Assembly (NCBI RefSeq): GCF_030687575.1
Contig: NZ_CP117439.1
Location: 4,789,501-4,853,500 of the forward strand
Direction of reading: 5' to 3'
DNA from: Pseudomonas sp. FP2309
GTDB lineage: Bacteria > Pseudomonadota > Gammaproteobacteria > Pseudomonadales > Pseudomonadaceae
Length of the DNA stretch: 64,000 nt
Part shown: one piece after another, positions 9,892-17,601 of the stretch
Layout: each line of letters starts with the position of its first letter
How positions within the stretch are numbered: position 1 is the stretch's first letter
Notes under the pieces: model-generated
What the model saw: only the letters and a program-made list of their open reading frames with translations
Told to the model about the DNA's origin: nothing
Databases searched by the model: none
Program-made: the position numbers and the translations under genes

Positions 9892-12702
9892 ATGAGTCTG
9901 CCCGCCGCTTTCCTTACTGACGTCGCACAGTTGATCCCCAAGGATCGACGCTTCGACGACCCGCTTTCCACCTTGGCTTTCGGCACCGACGCCAGTTTTT
10001 ACCGATTGATCCCACGACTGGTAATCCGCGTGGAGTCGGAAGACGAAGTCGTCGCGCTGCTGCAATGGGCACAGCGTGACCGCGTACCGGTGACCTTTCG
10101 CGCGGCAGGCACCAGCCTGTCGGGCCAAGCGATAAGCGACTCGGTGCTGATCGTCTTGGGCGACAACTGGAACGGCCGCGAAATTCGCGGGCAAGGTACG
10201 CAGATCCGCCTGCAACCCGGCGTCATCGGCGCCCAGGCCAATGCTTGGCTGGCCCCCTACGGGCGCAAGATCGGGCCAGACCCTGCGTCGATCAATGCCT
10301 GCAAGATCGGCGGTATCGTCGCCAACAACGCCAGCGGTATGTGCTGCGGCACCGCACAAAATACCTATCACACCCTGGCGGGCATTCGCCTGGTGCTCGC
10401 CGACGGCAGCCGCCTGGACACTGAAGATGCCGCCAGTGTCAGCGCCTTTCGCAAGCAGCACGGCGCACTGCTTGAGCGCCTGGCGACATTGGGCCGTGAG
10501 ACGCGGGCAAACGCCGAATTGGCTGCAAAAATTCGCCACAAATATCGTCTGAAAAACACCACCGGCCTGTCACTCAACGCCCTGGTGGATTTCGATGAGC
10601 CACTGGATATTCTCAGCCACCTGCTGGTAGGTTCCGAAGGCACGTTGGGGTTTATCAGTGCCGTCACTTACGACACTGTGGTCGATCACCCCAACAAAGC
10701 CTCGGCGTTGATCGTGTTCCCAGACGTCGAGACCTGCTGCAACGCGGTAACCGTGCTGAAAACCCAACCGGTTTCGGCCGTGGAGCTGCTGGACCGACGC
10801 AGCATGCGCTCGGTGCAGAACAAGCCGGGCATGCCGGCTTTCGTACAACACCTGTCGGAAAACGCCTGCGCGCTGCTCATCGAATCCCGCGCCGCGTCCT
10901 CCTCGTTACTGCATGAACAACTGGCGCTGATCATGGCGTCCCTGGCCTCTTTCCCAGTGGAAAAGCAGGTCGACTTTACCGAAGACCCTGTAGAAAACGC
11001 TCGGCTGTGGGCCATCCGTAAAGACACCTTCCCCGCCGTCGGCGCCGTGCGCAAAACCGGCACCACGGTGATCATCGAAGACGTCACCTTCCCGGTCGAA
11101 CAATTGGCCATCGGCGTGAACCGCCTGATTGCCCTGTTCGACAAACACCGCTACGACGAAGCCATCCTGTTCGGACATGCGCTGGAAGGCAATCTGCACT
11201 TCGTGTTCACCCAAGGCTTCAACAGCGCCGAAGAAGTCACACGCTACCAAGCGTTCATGGACGACGTTGCACACCTGGTGGCGGTGGAGTTCGGTGGCTC
11301 ACTGAAAGCCGAGCACGGCACCGGCCGCAATATGGCGCCTTTCGTGGAATTGGAATGGGGCAGCGATGCCTACCAGTTGATGTGGCAACTCAAGCGTCTG
11401 CTCGACCCCAACGGCATACTCAACCCGGATGTGGTGCTCAGCGAGGACCCGCAGATTCACCTCAAGCACCTCAAGCCGCTGCCGGCGGCCGATGAACTGG
11501 TGGACAAGTGCATCGAGTGTGGCTTCTGTGAGCCGGTGTGCCCGTCCAAAGGGCTGACCTTAAGCCCGCGCCAGCGCATCGTGATCTGGCGTGACATCCA
11601 GGCAAAAAAACGCGCCGGCGTCGATACCACCGACTTGGAAGAGGCCTATCACTACCAAGGCATCGAGACCTGCGCCGCCACCGGGCTGTGTGCCCAACGC
11701 TGCCCCGTAGGCATTAATACCGGCGACCTGGTGAAAAAGCTGCGTAGCCATGACGCTGACCGTACGAAAACCGCCGAATGGCTCGCCACCCATTTCGCCA
11801 CCGCCTTGCAAGGCGCGCGTTTTACCCTGCACGTGGCCAACGGCGCGCGCATGCTGCTGGGCGCACCGCGCCTGGCGAAGTGGTCGGCGGCGGTGACTAC
11901 CCTGTCCAAAGGGCAGATCCCGCAGTGGTCTGACGCCATGCCACAACCGGAGAAGGCCATTCGCTTCAGCCCACCTGTGACAGACGAACGACCACGGGTG
12001 GTCTACCTGGCGGCATGCGTATCGCGGGCAATGGGCCCAGCCGCCGACGATAAAGAGCAGATGTCGCTGCACGACAAAACCCGTGGCCTGCTGGAAAAAG
12101 CCGGTTACCAGGTTGTCTTTCCCGACAACCTGGACAGCCTGTGCTGCGGCCAACCTTTCGCCTCCAAAGGGTACGCCGAACAGGCAGAGCATAAGCGCCA
12201 GGAGTTGATCGGCGCGCTACTGCATGCAAGCCGTGGCGGTCTGGACCCTATCTATTGCGACACCAGCCCCTGCACCCTGCGCCTGGTACAAGACATCAGC
12301 GAAACGCGTCTGGACCTCTATGACCCCGTACGCTTTATCCGCACGCACCTGATGGATCGGCTCGACTTCACCCCTCAGGAAGCGCCGATCGCCGTGCACG
12401 TCACCTGCAGCACCCAGCACCTGGGCGAAAGCCAGGCGCTGATCGACCTGGCCCGGCGCTGCGCCAAAACCGTGGTCATTCCGGAAGGCATCCATTGCTG
12501 CGGATTCGCGGGCGACAAAGGCTTCACCACACCGCAACTCAACGCCCACTCGCTGCGCAGCCTCAAAGACGCGGTGCAGCATTGCAGCGAAGGCATCTCA
12601 ACCAGCCGCACCTGCGAGATCGGCCTGAGCCAGCATGGCGGCATCGATTACCACGGGTTGGTGTATCTCGTGGACCGCGTAACACAGGCACGCGCGCACT
12701 GA
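9892..12702 (+). CDS. dld: FAD- and Fe-S-containing D-lactate dehydrogenase (Dld type)
   Basis: Oxidises D-lactate (or a related 2-hydroxy acid) at the membrane. The 936 residues run from the ATG at 9892, behind GGAGG. Order: FAD-binding PCMH domain (about 40-260), GlcD-like C-terminal FAD-oxidase domain to about 520, two 4Fe-4S motifs CIECGFCEPVCP (540) and CAATGLCAQRCP (594), then two CCG domains (CCGQPF at 751, CCGFAGDKGF at 869) like those of GlpC/LldE. This is the fused architecture of the gene that follows lldD in Pseudomonas lactate operons. Substrate is inferred from lldR-lldP context; 2-hydroxyglutarate dehydrogenases share parts of the fold. Confidence 0.9.
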   Translation: MSLPAAFLTDVAQLIPKDRRFDDPLSTLAFGTDASFYRLIPRLVIRVESEDEVVALLQWAQRDRVPVTFRAAGTSLSGQAISDSVLIVLGDNWNGREIRGQGTQIRLQPGVIGAQANAWLAPYGRKIGPDPASINACKIGGIVANNASGMCCGTAQNTYHTLAGIRLVLADGSRLDTEDAASVSAFRKQHGALLERLATLGRETRANAELAAKIRHKYRLKNTTGLSLNALVDFDEPLDILSHLLVGSEGTLGFISAVTYDTVVDHPNKASALIVFPDVETCCNAVTVLKTQPVSAVELLDRRSMRSVQNKPGMPAFVQHLSENACALLIESRAASSSLLHEQLALIMASLASFPVEKQVDFTEDPVENARLWAIRKDTFPAVGAVRKTGTTVIIEDVTFPVEQLAIGVNRLIALFDKHRYDEAILFGHALEGNLHFVFTQGFNSAEEVTRYQAFMDDVAHLVAVEFGGSLKAEHGTGRNMAPFVELEWGSDAYQLMWQLKRLLDPNGILNPDVVLSEDPQIHLKHLKPLPAADELVDKCIECGFCEPVCPSKGLTLSPRQRIVIWRDIQAKKRAGVDTTDLEEAYHYQGIETCAATGLCAQRCPVGINTGDLVKKLRSHDADRTKTAEWLATHFATALQGARFTLHVANGARMLLGAPRLAKWSAAVTTLSKGQIPQWSDAMPQPEKAIRFSPPVTDERPRVVYLAACVSRAMGPAADDKEQMSLHDKTRGLLEKAGYQVVFPDNLDSLCCGQPFASKGYAEQAEHKRQELIGALLHASRGGLDPIYCDTSPCTLRLVQDISETRLDLYDPVRFIRTHLMDRLDFTPQEAPIAVHVTCSTQHLGESQALIDLARRCAKTVVIPEGIHCCGFAGDKGFTTPQLNAHSLRSLKDAVQHCSEGISTSRTCEIGLSQHGGIDYHGLVYLVDRVTQARAH

Positions 12703-12838
12703 CCCTGCAAAAAAACAGAACCCCTGCGCGCCGGCGCAGTCATCTGCATAGGCCTCGACGAACGAGGCCCTTCAGTGATGTCGCTGGCAGCCCCTGAACG
12801 CCAGCAGCGTCGAGCCCTTTTACGCAAGGAGACACCCC

Positions 12839-13117
12839 ATGAAGCGTTCCGCTCTTGCTGGCTTGTTCATTACTGCTGCGATGTTGACCTCCCCTGCCTT
12901 TGCGGCGGGTGAGGCCGACCTGTGCAAGATCAACCTGGATAAAATCAACAACGGCAAAGCACTGCTCGCCACCGACACCAGTGGCAAAAGTGGCGAGGTC
13001 GACACGGCCGTCTCCCAGGCGAAGGCCGCCCACGCCGCCGGTGATGACAAAAAATGCATCGAGATCACCTCCAAGGCGCTGCAGGACCTGCAGAACATGG
13101 ACAAAGGCGGCGAATAG
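12839..13117 (+). CDS. Small secreted hypothetical protein
   Basis: A 92-residue protein with a clear Sec signal peptide (MKRSALAGLFITAAMLTSPAFA) and strong Shine-Dalgarno AAGGAGA. The mature part is about 70 residues, helical in character, with two cysteines (in DLCKINLDKI and KKCIEITSKAL) that could form one disulfide in the periplasm. No known domain is recognised. It stands alone between dld and ssrA and ends at the hairpin at 13123-13145. Confidence 0.8.
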   Translation: MKRSALAGLFITAAMLTSPAFAAGEADLCKINLDKINNGKALLATDTSGKSGEVDTAVSQAKAAHAAGDDKKCIEITSKALQDLQNMDKGGE

Positions 13118-13122
13118 GCGCG

Positions 13123-13145
13123 AGGCCAACCTTCGGGTTGGCCTT
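13123..13145 (+). terminator. Hairpin after the small secreted protein
   Basis: AGGCCAAC (13123-13130) pairs with GTTGGCCT (13137-13144) around CTTCGG. The T tract is short, so it is a moderate terminator. Confidence 0.55.
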
Positions 13146-13210
13146 CCGTGACCATTTGGCGTACACTGCACAGGCTTGTCACTCACTATGAAACAACGAG
13201 TTACAAGCAC

Positions 13211-13607
13211 GGGGCCGTTTAGGATTCGACGCCGGTCGCGAAACTTTAGGTGCATGCCGAGTTGGTAACAGAACTCGTAAATCCACTGTTGCAACTACTT
13301 ATAGTTGCCAATGACGAAAACTACGGCCAGGAATTCGCTATCGCTGCGTAAGCAGCCTTAGACCTGAGCTTCTGGTACCTTCGGGTCCAGCAATCACCAG
13401 GGGATGTCTGTAAACCCAAAGTGATTGTCATATAGAACAGAATCGCCGTGCAGTACGTTGTGGACGAAGCGGCTAAAACTTACACAACTCGCCCAAAGCA
13501 CCCTGCCCTTCGGGTCGCTGAGGGTTAACTTAATAGAAACGGCTAAGCATGTAGTACCGACAGCGGAGTACTGGCGGACGGGGGTTCAAATCCCCCCGGC
13601 TCCACCA
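13211..13607 (+). ncRNA. ssrA: Transfer-messenger RNA (tmRNA)
   Basis: The 5' end GGGGCCG pairs with CGGCTCC before the encoded CCA to form the tRNA-like acceptor stem. The TTCAAATCC T-loop is at 13585-13593. The tag reading frame is 13307-13351 and encodes ANDENYGQEFAIAA followed by TAA. Pseudoknot-like GC hairpins fill the middle. It works with SmpB to free stalled ribosomes and mark the product for proteolysis. The 3' end is a well-known integration site for islands and phages. Confidence 0.98.
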
Positions 13608-13619
13608 CTTGATCATCTA

Positions 13620-13643
13620 AAGACGTCCACGGACGTCTTTTTT
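13620..13643 (+). terminator. ssrA terminator
   Basis: AAGACGTCC ACG GGACGTCTT-type hairpin (AGACGTCCACGGACGTCT) followed by a run of seven T directly after the tmRNA 3' end. Confidence 0.9.
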
Positions 13644-13682
13644 TGTGCCTGAAATTCAGTGAAATAACGGGTTTAAGCGCTA

Positions 13683-13776
13683 CTGGGGCTCCGTGGAGTT
13701 TTCTGAGCCCCAGCCGTTTGGGTATTTCAAATGGTATCCCAGGCTTTCTCGTGCCAATTTTTGAAATACCAAAACG
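13683..13776. repeat. Nested inverted repeats between ssrA and mrr
   Basis: CTGGGGCT (13683-13690) is complementary to AGCCCCAG (13706-13713). The next 18 bases, CCGTTTGGGTATTTCAAA (13714-13731), are complementary at 17 positions to TTTGAAATACCAAAACGG (13759-13776), with a 27-base loop. No gene lies here. They may be the end or recombination-protein arm sites of an element that entered at ssrA, or simply strong hairpins. Confidence 0.6.
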
Positions 13777-13851
13777 GGTCACAGGCAGCTCTCATGCCCG
13801 CTCAGGCCCATCGCCTAGCTGCGCGACTAAGCCGGCCACCAGCATTGCGAC

Positions 13852-14763
13852 TCACTCTTCAGCGAAGTAATCACTGTCCAGCTGCTTCACTTCATAGACC
13901 TGCTTAACGCTCACACCCAAGTTGTTTTCCACCATCAACCGCGCCAGCTCAATACCGTCGATCAATACCACTTTGATATCCAGCCCCAGCGCCGCAGTGC
14001 GGGCGCCTTCGGAAAACTCCGAGGTGGTGATGAACACGCCCTTACGCGCACGCTGGCGAGTCAATGCGCCGATAAACTTGTCGATTTCCGGACGATGCAC
14101 CGTATTGGCCCAGCGTTTGGCCTGCAGATAGATCACATCGAGACCTAGCTTGTCTTCTTTGATGATGCCGTCGATACCATCATCGTTGGTCGCTTGGGTC
14201 GCTTTGCCAGCCTCTTTACGCGAGCCGCCGTACCCCATAGCAATCATGAGATCGACCACTAACCGTTCAAAGAAGCGGGGGGTGGCCAGCCGGACTTGCG
14301 TCAGCAGCTCATCTGCCAGGGACTGCATCAGTGCTTGATGCGCCTCAGCCAACTGCTCGTCTGGCGTGGTTTCGGCAATACCAACGCTCAGCAGGGATGG
14401 CGCGTCGACTGATTGCGGTTTGGCCGTATGGAAGTCCGCAAACTCGGGAAACTGCTTTAACCAGCTCACCGTGATGCGCTGCGGGCCGTTGGTCAACGCA
14501 TCAAGACCACGCGGGGTAATTTGCACCATGCCTTTAACCGGAATGCACAGCAGCCCGGCCTTATTCAAATAGGTACGAGCCCAGCCCACTCGGTTGTTGA
14601 TTACCGTCTGCTGACCAGACGGCAGGCGCTCCTTGCGTTCGTCCTCGGTCAATTGAAATTGGTCAGCCATCCGTTCGCGCAGCTCATTGAGCGGCAGCGG
14701 CGCACCGTTCTGCACGGTGCTTAACACCGGGCGCATCACACTTTGAAAATCCGGAATTGCCAC
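13852..14763 (-). CDS. mrr: Mrr-type restriction endonuclease
   Basis: A 303-residue Mrr-like protein predicted to cut DNA with particular methylation. The N-terminal winged-helix (Mrr_N) domain spans about 5-95. The C-terminal PD-(D/E)xK Mrr catalytic domain spans about 160-280. It has GYGGSRKEAGK at 177-187 and the active-site residues D198 and the QAK motif at 214-216, the Mrr variant of ExK. The start is GTG at 14763 preceded by GGGAG. It appears intact. It sits immediately downstream of an HsdR remnant and next to the ssrA 3' end, so it is likely imported or part of a worn restriction island. The target is not readable from sequence. Confidence 0.88.
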   Translation of the reverse strand: MAIPDFQSVMRPVLSTVQNGAPLPLNELRERMADQFQLTEDERKERLPSGQQTVINNRVGWARTYLNKAGLLCIPVKGMVQITPRGLDALTNGPQRITVSWLKQFPEFADFHTAKPQSVDAPSLLSVGIAETTPDEQLAEAHQALMQSLADELLTQVRLATPRFFERLVVDLMIAMGYGGSRKEAGKATQATNDDGIDGIIKEDKLGLDVIYLQAKRWANTVHRPEIDKFIGALTRQRARKGVFITTSEFSEGARTAALGLDIKVVLIDGIELARLMVENNLGVSVKQVYEVKQLDSDYFAEE

Positions 14764-14765
14764 GG

Positions 14766-15020
14766 TTACTCCCTAATTCTGGCGGCCGATTTAGATCCCG
14801 TCCGCGCGGCTCTTCGTTTCGTTATCCAAGACTTCCAGTGACAGTGACGACTGATGCGCTCGGCGATGCCGGTAAGGTACTGCAACTGATCGTCGTCGCT
14901 CACTTCGGCACCGAAGATATCATTTAACGTTTGGATGAATTCTGACAACCGTTTCTTCTGCGGTCCATGCGGCTTACCGCTCCCAACGTCACCGCCGGGT
15001 TCGACGGTGTATTTGCCCAT
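14766..15020 (-). pseudogene. Remnant of type I restriction subunit HsdR (C-terminal segment)
   Basis: An 84-codon frame beginning MGKYTVEPGGDVGSGKPHG. Residues about 12-57 (KKRLSEFIQTLNDIFGAEVS, then DDDQLQYLTGIAERI) resemble the segment near the C-terminus of type I HsdR proteins. After residue 57 the similarity stops abruptly and the tail turns basic, as at a deletion or rearrangement joint. Full HsdR is about 1000 residues, so the motor and nuclease parts are missing, and no hsdM or hsdS is present. It ends two bases before mrr and supplies the mrr ribosome-binding site. It may still be translated, since an RBS-like GAGGGGA lies upstream. Confidence 0.65.
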
Positions 15021-15331
15021 TTCCTCGTTCCCCTCGCGCTAGCCATCGCGCCGCCTCACTCAACTCTGCAACCAATCACGAACACCAAAAACACCGAAGT
15101 TCGCAACTTTATTACACCGCCTCATTCAATCTTAATAAGTCTCAACTAAAACTAGTAACTTAGCCAACTATCTATTTTCAACCCATCAATCGAATAGCCC
15201 TTCCCCGCCCCCCTATTGCTTTAACGATAAACCCACCCATTATTTCTCTTCACATATATTTTACATTCCCACACATATGCTAATGTCATTAAGACATCAC
15301 CACTGTTTAAGCCAAGACCAAGGGGGCGTGT
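15021..15331. other. AT-rich intergenic stretch before cheV
   Basis: About 310 bp, visibly richer in A and T than its surroundings (for example 15110-15290), with no credible coding frame. I see no clear sigma-70, sigma-54 or FliA promoter. The composition shift fits the right edge of an inserted segment, or a promoter zone silenced by H-NS-like MvaT proteins. Confidence 0.5.
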
Positions 15332-16264
15332 ATGGCAGGTGTAATGGCATCCGTAAACAGCCGCACGCAACTGGTCGGCCAGAACAGACTGGAACTATTG
15401 CTATTTAGATTCAACGACCATCAGTTGTATGGCATCAATGTCTTTAAAGTCAGGGAAGTTATTCGCTGCCCCAAGTTGTCTCTACTACCAAAGTCTAATA
15501 ACAACATTTGTGGCGTGGCCAATATTCGGGGCACGTGTATTCCGATTCTAGACCTGGCGATGGCGACTGGGCTGCCGGGTATCACGGATAAGGAAAGCGC
15601 TTTTATCATCCTTACGGAGTACAACAACCGCGTTCAAGGCTTCTTGGTGTACGCCGTCGAGCACATCGTCAATTTGAACTGGGAAGACATTCATCCGCCG
15701 CCCAAGGGCAGCGGCGATAACAATTATCTGACGGCGGTGACTCGAAGCGATGACCGCCTGGTAGAGATCATTGATGTCGAAAAGGTGCTGACGGAGATCT
15801 CGCCGTCCAGCGAAGAAATTTCCTCAGGCGTGCTGGACGACGACGTCACCCAGCGGGCTCGTCATCTGCGTGTGTTGACCGTGGACGATTCGATGGTGGC
15901 GCGTAAACAGGTCACCCGCTGCCTGGAGACGGTCGGTGTCGAAGTGGTCGCCTTGAACGATGGTCGCCAGGCGTTGGACTACCTTCGCACCATGCTCGAC
16001 GAGGGGCGCAAGCCGGAGAAGGAGTTTTTGATGATGATTTCCGACATCGAAATGCCGGAAATGGACGGCTATACCTTGACCGCCGAAATCCGCAGCGACC
16101 CACGCATGGCTGCCTTGCACATTGTGCTCCACACCTCGCTGTCGGGTGGGTTCAACCAGGCCATGGTCAAGAAAGTCGGGGCCGATGACTTCCTGGCGAA
16201 GTTTCAACCGGACGATCTCGCCGGCCGCGTGGTCGCGCGCATCAAGGCAACGATCCCGGGCTGA
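15332..16264 (+). CDS. cheV: Chemotaxis coupling protein CheV
   Basis: A 310-residue fusion of a CheW-like coupling domain (about 18-160, which docks receptors to CheA) and a response-regulator receiver domain (about 178-305). Receiver residues are present: acidic pair D185/D186, phosphoacceptor D238 in MISDIEMPEMDGYTL, T268 and K290. CheV can tune receptor arrays through phosphorylation by CheA. It is followed on the same strand by an HD-GYP gene and a chemoreceptor, not by other che genes. A second ATG five codons later (MASVNSR) is a possible start. Confidence 0.93.
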   Translation: MAGVMASVNSRTQLVGQNRLELLLFRFNDHQLYGINVFKVREVIRCPKLSLLPKSNNNICGVANIRGTCIPILDLAMATGLPGITDKESAFIILTEYNNRVQGFLVYAVEHIVNLNWEDIHPPPKGSGDNNYLTAVTRSDDRLVEIIDVEKVLTEISPSSEEISSGVLDDDVTQRARHLRVLTVDDSMVARKQVTRCLETVGVEVVALNDGRQALDYLRTMLDEGRKPEKEFLMMISDIEMPEMDGYTLTAEIRSDPRMAALHIVLHTSLSGGFNQAMVKKVGADDFLAKFQPDDLAGRVVARIKATIPG

Positions 16265-16340
16265 CGCTTAAAACAACACACCTCAAGCCAAGGAGGCTGC
16301 CGAGAACAGTAATAAAAAGAACATCAACAGAGGGCATGCC

Positions 16341-17471
16341 ATGTTGAAATGTAATGAGCTCAATGATCAGACGCCTGATGGCGAAACCAAGCCATTTTGG
16401 CGGGACCGGGTGCCAAGCGCCCAGCCTGACGCCCCGTGCGCCATGGGGTGCGGTGCCCAACCCGGCGATGCGGGGTCCTCGTCTGCTCCGGCCGTCGCAA
16501 CGCCAAATCCCCCCACGTCCATGCAGGATGAACTGGTCGCCGCGCAAGCCATCTGTGGCCGCGCCAAGACCGCCGTGGTCGAAATGTTCGGTCATGCCCG
16601 CATGGGCAGGGCCTTGGAACTGGAAAGCGTCAGTGCACTGGTCGAAGATATTTCCAATTCGATCGCACGCCATCCCGATGCTTTTATCAGCCTGGCACGC
16701 TTGAAGAGCATCGACGACTACACCTACATGCACTCGGTTGCCGTGTGCGCATTGATGATTGCCGTGGGCAACCAGTTGGGCCTCTCCAACGCAATGATCC
16801 GCAGGGTCGGGATGGCCGGGCTGCTGCATGACATCGGCAAAATGGCCATACCTGGCGCAATCCTCAACAAGCCCGGCAAGCTCAGCGATGATGAATTGCA
16901 ACTGGTGCGCACCCACCCGCTGGAGGGTGAAAAAACCCTGCTGGCCACCGCGCAGATGTGCGAAATGGTCGTGGACGTATGCCTGCATCACCACGAAAAA
17001 GTCGACGGTACCGGCTACCCCCATCAGTTGGTGGGCGACCAAATCAGCCTGGTTGCGCGGATGGCCGCGGTCTGCGATGTCTACGACGCAATCACCTCGG
17101 ACCGGTCCTACAACCAGGGTTGGGACCCCGCTGTTGCGATCCAGCAAATGTCATCGTGGAAGGGGCATTTTGACGATGAAGTGTTCCGCGCGTTTTTAAA
17201 GTCCGTGGGCATTTACCCAGTCGGTTCGATTGTTCAATTGAAAAGTGGCGGCATCGGCGTGGTCATCGAACAACACGCCGACTCGTTGTTGGCACCCAAA
17301 ATAAAAGTGTTCTTTCTACCCGTACTGAACATCTATATCCCCCACCAAATAATAGACCTGAGCGAGCCTAACCAACCCGATCGTATTATTGCGCGCGTCC
17401 CGTCACAACGTTACGGTTTCAAAAACACCGAGCGCTTGTGGCTCGACGCTGAAACATCACAGACGCACTAA
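16341..17471 (+). CDS. HD-GYP domain protein (predicted c-di-GMP phosphodiesterase)
   Basis: A 376-residue cytoplasmic protein. Residues 1-60 are low-complexity, the next part resembles the DUF3391-type N-terminal domain, and the HD-GYP domain covers about 110-310. Motifs: H131 in MHSVAV, HD at 163-164 in LLHDIGK, H192, HHHEK at 216-220 and DGTGYP at 222-227. All metal ligands and the GYP triplet look intact, so hydrolysis of c-di-GMP is likely. It sits between cheV and a chemoreceptor, which suggests a link with motility control. No receiver domain is present. Confidence 0.92.
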   Translation: MLKCNELNDQTPDGETKPFWRDRVPSAQPDAPCAMGCGAQPGDAGSSSAPAVATPNPPTSMQDELVAAQAICGRAKTAVVEMFGHARMGRALELESVSALVEDISNSIARHPDAFISLARLKSIDDYTYMHSVAVCALMIAVGNQLGLSNAMIRRVGMAGLLHDIGKMAIPGAILNKPGKLSDDELQLVRTHPLEGEKTLLATAQMCEMVVDVCLHHHEKVDGTGYPHQLVGDQISLVARMAAVCDVYDAITSDRSYNQGWDPAVAIQQMSSWKGHFDDEVFRAFLKSVGIYPVGSIVQLKSGGIGVVIEQHADSLLAPKIKVFFLPVLNIYIPHQIIDLSEPNQPDRIIARVPSQRYGFKNTERLWLDAETSQTH

Positions 17472-17601
17472 CAATCTACAGCGCTGTACAGCATATCCAT
17501 GCCTAAACAGCCGGTGATTCATTAAGCCTTGCGTACACCAAAAACACTGAAATGCCGACATCCCATGATGTTGGTAACTATAAGCGCGGGCGGGAAACAT
17601 C

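Noticed and set aside
13578..13607. tRNA-like T-arm and CCA end that could suggest a separate tRNA gene
   Set aside because: It pairs with the 5' end at 13211 and belongs to tmRNA; no anticodon arm is present.
13543..13782. Minus-strand frame over the tmRNA end containing VEPGGFEPPSAS
   Set aside because: This peptide is the well-known spurious translation of the antisense of tRNA-like T-arm sequences, here the ssrA 3' end.
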